The position numbers were made by a program, and so were the translations under genes. From assembly GCA_902784025.1 (NCBI GenBank), contig CACZTF010000122.1, positions 1-10,026 of the forward strand: a DNA stretch of 10,026 bases, in the 5' to 3' direction. The notes under the pieces are model-generated. The model made no database searches. It was not told the origin of the DNA and saw only the letters and a program-made list of their open reading frames with translations. Position 1 is the first letter of the stretch; each line of letters begins with the position of its first letter. Shown piece after piece: positions 1-5,825 of the stretch. This stretch comes from an uncultured Lachnospiraceae bacterium. Its GTDB lineage: Bacteria; Bacillota; Clostridia; Lachnospirales; Lachnospiraceae.

Positions 1-275
1 GCAAGAAATATACGCTGATTTATGGGCATATCACTATATGCATCGCTGTATCCGAAAGAATATGTGTCCATTACTAAAGAGTAAAGAAGTGAGCTGGTCG
101 GCTTTTCATCCTGTTTATCAAACAACTCCTCCGCAAGCCCGCTGTTTTTTGCAGCAAGTTCAAGAAGCTCTTTGTCATAGCATCTTACACCCATTTTATC
201 GGCAAGACGTCTTCCTATCTCATGTCCGCCGCTTCCGTACTGTCGTCCTATCGTGATCACTGTTTTCTCGTTCAT
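1..275 (-). CDS. Cytidylate-kinase-like P-loop protein, N-terminal part (runs off the left edge)
   Basis: The first 91 codons are visible; the 3' part lies outside the window. The product begins MNEKTVITIGRQYGSGGHEI. Residues 6-21 form a beta-strand followed by a glycine-rich P-loop of the GRQxGSGGxxIG type, followed by an RRLADKMGVRCYDKELL segment. This pattern is typical of the cytidylate kinase-like family (AAA_26 type) common in Clostridia. These proteins resemble nucleoside monophosphate kinases, but the usual P-loop GKS/T is replaced by GSGG, so real CMP kinase activity cannot be assumed. The ATG at 275 is preceded by a perfect GGAGG (281-285) with a five-base spacer, which fixes the start. 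It lies 61 bases downstream of the pseudouridine synthase gene on the same strand and is probably the next operon member. The family call is good; substrate and role are unknown. Confidence 0.85.
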   Translation of the reverse strand, partial: MNEKTVITIGRQYGSGGHEIGRRLADKMGVRCYDKELLELAAKNSGLAEELFDKQDEKPTSSLLYSLVMDTYSFGYSDAYSDMPINQRIFL

Positions 276-336
276 TTTAACCTCCGTCTGTTTCTGTGCT
301 TTAGCGGAAAATAATCCATCAAAACGACTATGTTAT

Positions 337-1266
337 CTATAATTTTCTCAGCATCTCAAGGGCCCGTTTAAAATCCTCGGGAGGCTGTGCATGGAATTCC
401 ACATATTTTGCGCCCGAGGGATGATGAAATCCCAAAAGTCCTGCGTGAAGCAGCTGTCCATTTGTATTAAAAGGCGGACGCGACGTGCTGTAAACAGGGT
501 CACCCACAAGGGGATGACCTATATATTTCATATGAACTCTTATCTGATGAGTCCTTCCCGTTTCGAGCTCACATTCTATATATGCATAGTTTCCGATATT
601 TTCCAATACTTTATAATGAGTTACTGCCCTTCTGCCGGAAATCCGGTCAACGACGACCTTTTTTCTTTCGACTTTTCCTCTTGCAAGAGGCTCATCAACC
701 GTTCCGCTCATTTCTTTGAACGGATTATAGCAAAGAGCAACATATTTTCTTTTTACCGTATGTTTTTTAAGCTGTACTGCCAGCTTCATGTGTGCAGAAT
801 TGTTTTTGGCGCAAACTAATAATCCCGATGTATCCCTGTCTATCCTGTGCACAATACCGGGACGGAGAAGACCGTTTATATCTGATACATTTCCGTGCTC
901 ATGGTATAATAAGGCATTTACAAGGGTATCGCGCTCATGACCGGGAGCCGGATGAACTACCATCCCACGCGGCTTGTTTATGACCACCACATCCTCATCT
1001 TCATAAACAATATCAAGAGGTATGTTTACCGGCGCTGCAGTAGTCAGTCCCCTTTCTACTGTTATCGCGCCTCCAAGGATATCTCCGGTTTTGACTTTTT
1101 TGTTGTTTTTCACAGGCTTTCCGTTACACAGGACCGTACCGTTATTTATCGCTTTCTGGATCGCACTTCTTGAAATATCAGAATATATTTCTGCAAGAAA
1201 TGAATCTATACGTTCTCCTGAATGAGTTTCAGAAACCTGTACTTTTACATCGTCGTCGTATTCCAT
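337..1266 (-). CDS. rluD: RluA/RluD-family 23S rRNA pseudouridine synthase
   Basis: This 309-residue protein is of normal length for RluA-family enzymes that isomerise uridine to pseudouridine in large-subunit rRNA. Residues about 17-70 form an S4-like RNA-binding domain (GERIDSFLAE, followed by SRSAIQKAINNGTVLCNGK). The catalytic domain follows. Its signature HRIDRDTSGLLV at 140-151 carries the presumed catalytic aspartate, D143, and the conserved RTHQIRVH lies at 238-245. INKPRGMVVHPAPG (97-109) is the usual substrate-pocket strand. The ATG at 1266 has GGAG (1274-1277) seven bases upstream, and the gene ends with TAG. It begins 26 bases after lspA, and lspA-rluD is a conserved Firmicutes pair. 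The RluD-like assignment rests on the S4 domain and neighbourhood; which uridines it modifies cannot be read from sequence, and B. subtilis YlyB-like would be an equally fair name. Confidence 0.93.
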   Translation of the reverse strand: MEYDDDVKVQVSETHSGERIDSFLAEIYSDISRSAIQKAINNGTVLCNGKPVKNNKKVKTGDILGGAITVERGLTTAAPVNIPLDIVYEDEDVVVINKPRGMVVHPAPGHERDTLVNALLYHEHGNVSDINGLLRPGIVHRIDRDTSGLLVCAKNNSAHMKLAVQLKKHTVKRKYVALCYNPFKEMSGTVDEPLARGKVERKKVVVDRISGRRAVTHYKVLENIGNYAYIECELETGRTHQIRVHMKYIGHPLVGDPVYSTSRPPFNTNGQLLHAGLLGFHHPSGAKYVEFHAQPPEDFKRALEMLRKL

Positions 1267-1292
1267 AATCCGTCTCCGTACTTAACGACTTC

Positions 1293-1799
1293 TCATTCTG
1301 TTTTGATCTTCTTTTTTTTGAACATTTCGTAATCCTTTTCCCTGTATACAAATATAACCAAAATGACCAGCAGAGATACTCCGCATGTCACACATACATC
1401 TGCCACATTAAATACCGGAAAATCTATTACTTTAAAATATATAAAATCCCTTACATAATGAAGTCCTATCCTGTCTATAAGATTCCCTACACCTCCCGCA
1501 AAAAGCTGGATGGCAAAAGCCATAAGCGGACGAAAACGCTTTACCTGAGGGATCTTTGTGACAAGGAAGATAACTCCGGCCATAACCGCTATAGTCAGGA
1601 TGATAAAAAATATACCCGCCCCCTGCATCATACCCCAGGCAGCACCCCTGTTTTCAACATATCTGAATTCCAATATACCCGGTATCACGCTTGCCGGAGG
1701 ATTACCCTTAAGAGTATTCGCAGCAATTATCTTTGTAAGCTGATCAAAAAAGACTAATATCCCTGAAAAGATAAAAAACCATAGAAACTTTTTTTTCAA
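1293..1799 (-). CDS. lspA: Lipoprotein signal peptidase (signal peptidase II)
   Basis: LspA is an intramembrane aspartyl protease that cleaves the signal peptide from diacylglyceryl-prolipoproteins. The protein has four hydrophobic segments and the family motifs FDQLTK (near the first membrane segment), ENRGAAWG, GGVGNLIDR and FNVAD. The two catalytic aspartates are D109 and D134 when counted from the start used here. I chose the TTG at 1799, giving 168 residues and an N-terminus LKKKFLWFFIFSG, because AGGAGAG (1809-1815) lies nine bases upstream. The open frame extends to another TTG at 1829, which would give 178 residues and overlap aroB by eight bases. That codon has no Shine-Dalgarno sequence, and the extra ten residues add nothing family-like. 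The tail is a lysine-rich cytoplasmic end. The gene sits between aroB and rluD in the same operon. Confidence 0.93.
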   Translation of the reverse strand: MKKKFLWFFIFSGILVFFDQLTKIIAANTLKGNPPASVIPGILEFRYVENRGAAWGMMQGAGIFFIILTIAVMAGVIFLVTKIPQVKRFRPLMAFAIQLFAGGVGNLIDRIGLHYVRDFIYFKVIDFPVFNVADVCVTCGVSLLVILVIFVYREKDYEMFKKKKIKTE

Positions 1800-1808
1800 A
1801 ACAAAATA

Positions 1809-1815
1809 CTCTCCT
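1809..1815 (-). promoter_or_regulatory. Ribosome-binding site that decides the lspA start
   Basis: The minus strand reads AGGAGAG, nine bases before the TTG at 1799. It lies inside the open frame that begins at 1829, so a longest-ORF call would put it in coding sequence. It is the only good Shine-Dalgarno match near either candidate start and supports the shorter, 168-residue LspA. Confidence 0.65.
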
Positions 1816-1821
1816 ATTATT

Positions 1822-2919
1822 TCATTCAAATATCATATCCAGGGCTTCTTCCATTTCCTGATCGGTTACGTCCCGTACTATTACGGCCGAACCGATCCTT
1901 TCAGATAAGATAAATTTTACTATTCCCGCTTCTGCCTTTTTATCAGATCTGACTGCATCGATAACTTCTTCCTTTGATAATCCCCCGATCTTCATGGTAT
2001 AACCGAAAGATCTGAAAAGCTCATACGCTTCATCATACTCTGTCTCTGTTATATAACCTCTTTTCATGGAAATATAAAGTGCTGCTATCATACCGAGTAC
2101 AACACACTCCCCGTGAAAAAATGAGAATCCGGCACATTTTTCCACTGCATGTCCAAGGGTATGTCCAAAATTCAGAAGAGCTCTTTCACCCTTTTCTGTC
2201 GGATCTCTCTGGACAATATCACGCTTAATCACACAGGCTCTGTAGATCATTTCTTCCAAAGCATCATGCTCCAGCGAATCAATCTCTGCAAAATGGGATC
2301 TGATCCAATTATAAAAACCTTCATCTTTTATCAATGAAGCTTTTATCACCTCTCCCAGACCGGAAAGAAACTGACGCCTGTCCAAAGTCTTAAGAGTGCT
2401 CATATTCATATAACAAAGTAAAGGCTGATGAAAGGCTCCGACCATATTTTTAAAATGTTTGAAATCAACCCCTGTTTTTCCGCCTATACTGGAATCAGTC
2501 TGTGCAAGAAGGGTTGTAGGTATCTGTATAAAAGAAATACCCCTCAGATATGTAGCTGCGGTAAATCCTGTAAGATCCCCCACAACGCCACCGCCCAATG
2601 CTATACAAACATCGCGTCTTTCAAACCTGTTCTTTATCAAAAACTCATATGCATCCCGGACAGTATCCAGATTTTTGCTCTCTTCTCCTGCCGCAAACAC
2701 AAATACGGAACAGGATATCCCCATCTCATCCAAAATATCCTCTATTTCTTTACCATATAGCCCATAAACCTGTTCGTCCGAGATCAGGGCTGCTTTTTTA
2801 CCCTCTTTTAAAACAGGCTCCAAGAGCGAACCAAGCTCCCGGAACCCGTCGGTGATCACTATATCGTAAGAAAAAGAATCATCTGTTTTATGTGATGTAA
2901 CATCTATCCTTTTAGACAT
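1822..2919 (-). CDS. aroB: 3-dehydroquinate synthase
   Basis: AroB converts DAHP to 3-dehydroquinate, the second step of the shikimate pathway, using NAD and a divalent metal in the cytoplasm. At 365 residues it has the usual length. The nucleotide-binding and active-site core is textbook: GGGVVGDLTGF (109-119), then IPTTLLAQTDSSIGGKTGV (133-151) and KNMVGAFHQP (157-166). The expected metal ligands are E190 (in GEVIK), H253 (in NFGHTLGHA) and H269 (in HGE), with H257 as the conserved catalytic histidine. The ATG at 2919 has AAGGA (2928-2932) eight bases upstream. The gene starts 14 bases after the sepF stop, so translation is probably coupled. No other shikimate gene is visible here. Its placement among cell-envelope genes is noted as a finding. 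Confidence 0.97.
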   Translation of the reverse strand: MSKRIDVTSHKTDDSFSYDIVITDGFRELGSLLEPVLKEGKKAALISDEQVYGLYGKEIEDILDEMGISCSVFVFAAGEESKNLDTVRDAYEFLIKNRFERRDVCIALGGGVVGDLTGFTAATYLRGISFIQIPTTLLAQTDSSIGGKTGVDFKHFKNMVGAFHQPLLCYMNMSTLKTLDRRQFLSGLGEVIKASLIKDEGFYNWIRSHFAEIDSLEHDALEEMIYRACVIKRDIVQRDPTEKGERALLNFGHTLGHAVEKCAGFSFFHGECVVLGMIAALYISMKRGYITETEYDEAYELFRSFGYTMKIGGLSKEEVIDAVRSDKKAEAGIVKFILSERIGSAVIVRDVTDQEMEEALDMIFE

Positions 2920-2933
2920 AAATCAGTTCCTTA

Positions 2934-3683
2934 TCAGTTAAAGCGGAAATCATCACTGTACCCTAAAGACTCCGTTCCCGGATTTAACACGTTCTGAAAA
3001 TCCCCGGAAATATCCACGCCTGAAGGCGCTACAAGAAAAATGTAGTTACTGATCTTCTGAAGATTTCCTCTCATGGCATAACATGAACCCGCTGAATAAT
3101 CAATAATGCGCTGTGCAACATCAGGATTTATCCCTTCAAGATTCAGAACAACTGCTCTGCCTGACAGGAGAGTATCAGTTATCTCATTACCGTCCTCCAT
3201 GGATTTCGGATGAATGACAACGACCTCAAATCCTTTTGAAGATGAATTACGGAGAGGAACGATCTTTCTCTCAACAGGATTTTCCACCCTTGTATGTCTC
3301 TCCTGTGTTCTCGCATCAAAGGACCTTACCGATGAAGTACCATAATCTGATGAAGACGGTGTACTTCCCGGTGCCGTTCCTGATCTGCCCGTACTAAATG
3401 ACATATCCGTATCTGCATCATCCTCATCATAAAGGGACGCATCTGATCTGAAATCATAATCATCTTTTTCCGGAACTTCTTCTTTTTCTTCTCTTGCACT
3501 TTTTCTCAGATTCCCGAAAAACGTGCTTTTCTTATCCTTGTTTCTCTTTGCTTTGATATCTTTTTTGTCGCTTCCGTAGTCTTCGTCATCGTAATCGTCG
3601 ATGTAATCTTCTTCATTTACGAAATCGTCATCATCGTAATCATCACTTCTGAAAATACTGGTAAAACCTTCAAAAACTTTCAT
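2934..3683 (-). CDS. sepF: Cell division protein SepF with long acidic linker
   Basis: SepF anchors FtsZ filaments to the membrane and shapes the division septum in Gram-positive bacteria. The N-terminus MKVFEGFTSIFR fits the family's short amphipathic membrane-binding helix. It is followed by an Asp-rich region (14-37), then basic and acidic low-complexity sequence and a Ser/Thr/Gly-rich stretch to about residue 135. The conserved C-terminal SepF domain spans about 139-230: EVVVIHPKSMEDGNEITDTL, then GRAVVLNLEGINPDVAQRII, DYSAGSCYAMRG and YIFLVAPSGVDIS. The glycine of SAGSCYAM (G199) matches the position needed for SepF dimer packing. At 249 residues it is much longer than the roughly 150 of B. 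subtilis SepF; the excess is the linker. Its ATG overlaps the yggS stop as ATGA, and GGAGG (3690-3694) sits six bases upstream, so translation is coupled to yggS. Confidence 0.95.
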   Translation of the reverse strand: MKVFEGFTSIFRSDDYDDDDFVNEEDYIDDYDDEDYGSDKKDIKAKRNKDKKSTFFGNLRKSAREEKEEVPEKDDYDFRSDASLYDEDDADTDMSFSTGRSGTAPGSTPSSSDYGTSSVRSFDARTQERHTRVENPVERKIVPLRNSSSKGFEVVVIHPKSMEDGNEITDTLLSGRAVVLNLEGINPDVAQRIIDYSAGSCYAMRGNLQKISNYIFLVAPSGVDISGDFQNVLNPGTESLGYSDDFRFN

Positions 3684-4378
3684 GAAATACCTCCGTAATC
3701 ACGTGCTCCGAAAATAGCCGTGCCTACACGAACCATGGTAGCGCCCTCTTCGATCGCCACCTTGTAATCCCCTGTCATTCCCATTGATAATTCCCTCATC
3801 TTTACATTATCAATGTTTTTTTTATCTATGTCAACAGACAATTCACGTAAAATCTTGAAAAATCTGCGATTTTCTTCAGGATCGGTTACGTAAGGAGCAC
3901 TTGTCATAAGTCCGTTTAAAACTATATTTTTAAGTGATGATACTTCTTGAACAAATCCCATGACACTATCAGTATCAAATCCGTATTTTTTTTCTTCTCC
4001 TGCCACATTTACTTCAGCCAGTATCTCACTTGTTATCCCTTTTACGGCAGACCGGTCATTTATCTCCTTTGCAAGACGCAGGGTATCTACCGAATGGATC
4101 AAAGCGACCCTTCCCACCACATATTTTACTTTATTTCTTTGCAGATGACCTATCATATGCCACTCGATATCCGGCGGGAGTTCGTCTGATTTTTGCAAAA
4201 GTTCCTGTACGTAATTCTCACCAAATGAACGGCATCCGTGATCATATGCCTCCATGATCATTTCGGACGGTTTCATTTTGCTCACTGCGATAAGCTTTAC
4301 GGAATCCGGATCCCTTCCGCAATTATTACATGCTTCATATATATTTCTTTTTACTGATTCTATGTTTTCACTTACCAT
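3680..4378 (-). CDS. yggS: YggS-family pyridoxal phosphate homeostasis protein
   Basis: YggS/YlmE proteins (PROSC/PLPBP in eukaryotes) bind pyridoxal 5'-phosphate on a TIM-barrel fold resembling the N-terminal domain of alanine racemase, and keep vitamin B6 and amino-acid pools balanced without a known catalytic activity. The PLP-binding lysine is K34 in LIAVSKMKP (29-37). Other family blocks are FGENYVQE (52-59), WHMIGHLQRNK (73-83), LAEVNVAGEEKKYGF (120-134), LNGLMT (154-159), LSMGMTGDYKVAIEEG (197-212) and the phosphate-binding end VRVGTAIFGARDY (216-228). At 232 residues it is full length. The ATG at 4378 has GGGAG just before a run of A. It is followed directly by sepF with a four-base overlap, the standard yggS-sepF (ylmE-ylmF) arrangement. 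Confidence 0.95.
   Translation of the reverse strand: MVSENIESVKRNIYEACNNCGRDPDSVKLIAVSKMKPSEMIMEAYDHGCRSFGENYVQELLQKSDELPPDIEWHMIGHLQRNKVKYVVGRVALIHSVDTLRLAKEINDRSAVKGITSEILAEVNVAGEEKKYGFDTDSVMGFVQEVSSLKNIVLNGLMTSAPYVTDPEENRRFFKILRELSVDIDKKNIDNVKMRELSMGMTGDYKVAIEEGATMVRVGTAIFGARDYGGIS
3690..3694 (-). promoter_or_regulatory. Strong ribosome-binding site of sepF inside the end of yggS
   Basis: A perfect GGAGG lies six bases before the sepF ATG and is read as part of the final Gly-Gly codons of yggS. Together with the ATGA stop-start overlap it shows that the two genes are translationally coupled, and it fixes the sepF start at 3683. Confidence 0.7.
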
Positions 4379-4414
4379 TTTTTTCTCCCGTAATGATACA
4401 GCATTTTTTTCTCC
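4372..4414 (-). promoter_or_regulatory. Duplicated translation-start sequence with 10-codon mini-ORF before yggS
   Basis: The minus strand carries GGAGAAAAAAATG twice, at 4402-4414 and 4376-4388, exactly 26 bases apart. The second copy is the yggS start. The first opens a 10-codon frame, MLYHYGRKKW, ending in TAA at 4372-4374, so its stop lies just past the yggS ATG. Because 26 is not a multiple of three, it is not an alternative yggS start. It may be a translated leader that couples or tunes yggS translation, or a chance duplication. The repeat is seen directly; a function is inference. Confidence 0.4.
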
Positions 4415-4422
4415 GCTGTTTA

Positions 4423-5784
4423 TCAGTACACTACATCTCCTTCTTTATATCCGGAAGCATCCAGCAAGATCCTGTCATACAATCTCACCCCTGAAGTATC
4501 TTCATTCAATACCGAATACTCATTATTTTCCGAGATCACATCTATCGCCTTAAAAACGGTATAGCCGCTATTCACCAGAAATACTCCTTTTACAGGATGT
4601 GTTTCTGAGACCTTAAACCTTTCATCGGAATCCGGCATAATAAGCACACTTCCTTCCTTAATGCTTTCGGGTTTTACAAAAACATGATCTGTATTTTTAA
4701 ATTCGATATCTGCCTTTTTAAATACTGCCCCGTTTTCATCTTCAATTATAAAGCCTTCTGCGTCTGAATTATCACCCTTTGTCAGATACTCCCGGGGGAT
4801 CCTGTAGAACCCGCTCGTTACAATGGCAGAATTCGGAACCTGCAGACCGCTGTTCTCACTTGAGGATATCTCGAAATCCCCGTATCTGTCGCCCGCATAG
4901 TTCATTACATACTTATTCAGCGAAATAAGGGCATATGGAGTATCTCCCTTTTGTATTATTTCAAAATTAGCTTTTGAAACGGTACCCGCTTTACTTAAAT
5001 TTACACTAACAGTTTTTTTATCTGCAAGATCATACTGTTCCACCTGTTCAGAAGTAAGTTTACAGTAAATATTCCATCCGTCACCGGTTATCAGTCTGTA
5101 TACAGGATCTCCCGCCTCTACGCTTCTTTTTATACCGGCGCTTGTTTTATTGTATTTGTCGGGATCAAACATATCATCAGATATACTGTCTGCTTTTAAT
5201 CCTTCATATCCGTCGGAAGAAAATACTATATATCCCGCTGTATCGGTATTGAAAAAACGGATCGAATCGCTGATACTATCCCCGTTCTGACCGTCTTTAT
5301 CATTTTGTGATGCTAACTCATTAACTGAGTTCAATATTATTGAACTCATACCGGCTTTTGTTTCATAAAGCCCCTCAAATCCAACTGTTTCATATTTTGA
5401 TCTGAAACCGGACAGTAATGATCGTATCTGGAATTTTTCCTCATCACTAAACGGCTCTCCGTTTCCGGCGTATTCCCTTAAAATATCCGCCGCTTCACCT
5501 GTCTTATCCAGCGAATATATCATATCACCTACTTTAACTTTAGAGCCTGAGCTTTGGTAATATTCTATCTCTCCGCTTTCTTCCGCTTCAAACACCTTCT
5601 CATCCCTCAGAATGATGCCTGACACTACCATAGACTCCGAAACACTTCCTTTCGTTATCTCATATATCACAGCTCCTTTTTTCCTGAAAAAAGATGTTAT
5701 AAGAACAACTATGATATATGCAATGATAGCCGAAAAGATCAGGATAATGATCCAGGGTTTCCTTGCATGTTTTTCATTTGTCAT
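4423..5784 (-). CDS. HlyD-like single-pass membrane protein, role unknown
   Basis: This 453-residue protein has a short cytoplasmic N-terminus, one strong membrane helix at about 11-33 (WIIILIFSAIIAYIIVVLIT) followed by basic FFRKK, and a large extracytoplasmic part. After the helix, YEITKGSVSESMVVSGIILRDE and the hydrophilic ESGEIEYYQSSGSKVKVGDMIYSLD (about 69-93) resemble the lipoyl/barrel-sandwich half of HlyD/RND-type adaptor proteins. A helical middle (about 97-180) and beta-rich C-terminal blocks such as VPNSAIV follow. The fold call rests on these patterns, not on a clear catalytic motif. No ABC or RND transporter partner is in the window; instead it sits between rodA and yggS-sepF, which suggests an envelope or division role. 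The ATG at 5784 follows a GGGGAT with about eight bases of spacer. Gaps are 41 bases to rodA and 44 to yggS. Confidence 0.75.
   Translation of the reverse strand: MTNEKHARKPWIIILIFSAIIAYIIVVLITSFFRKKGAVIYEITKGSVSESMVVSGIILRDEKVFEAEESGEIEYYQSSGSKVKVGDMIYSLDKTGEAADILREYAGNGEPFSDEEKFQIRSLLSGFRSKYETVGFEGLYETKAGMSSIILNSVNELASQNDKDGQNGDSISDSIRFFNTDTAGYIVFSSDGYEGLKADSISDDMFDPDKYNKTSAGIKRSVEAGDPVYRLITGDGWNIYCKLTSEQVEQYDLADKKTVSVNLSKAGTVSKANFEIIQKGDTPYALISLNKYVMNYAGDRYGDFEISSSENSGLQVPNSAIVTSGFYRIPREYLTKGDNSDAEGFIIEDENGAVFKKADIEFKNTDHVFVKPESIKEGSVLIMPDSDERFKVSETHPVKGVFLVNSGYTVFKAIDVISENNEYSVLNEDTSGVRLYDRILLDASGYKEGDVVY
5326..5348. repeat. Perfect 10-bp inverted repeat with alternative pairing arm
   Basis: TGAGTTCAAT (5326-5335) and ATTGAACTCA (5339-5348) are perfect inverted copies around a three-base ATT centre. 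A further AACTCA at 5315-5320 could pair with the TGAGTT at 5326-5331 instead, so two mutually exclusive hairpins are possible. The repeat lies inside the HlyD-like coding sequence with no following T-run, so it is not a terminator. Function is unknown and it may be chance. Confidence 0.4.
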
Positions 5785-5825
5785 AATGATTAATCCCCAT
5801 GAGCGCCAATATAAATGACTTAGTT

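Noticed and set aside
276..336. Largest gene-free gap examined for a terminator or promoter
   Set aside because: I see no stem-loop followed by a T-run and no convincing -35/-10 pair; only the ribosome-binding site of the next gene is clear.
391..819. Plus-strand open frame of 142 codons opposite the pseudouridine synthase
   Set aside because: It is a shadow of the well-conserved RluD-family frame, with unlikely composition and no initiation signal.
902..912. TATAAT-like hexamer on the plus strand
   Set aside because: It lies within the pseudouridine synthase gene, no suitably spaced -35 box is evident, and no plus-strand gene follows. AT-rich DNA gives such matches by chance.
1312..1319. 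Runs of eight T near both ends of lspA (1312-1319 and 1789-1796) as possible terminators or slippage sites
   Set aside because: Neither has an adjacent GC-rich stem, and both encode ordinary lysine-rich ends of LspA on the minus strand.
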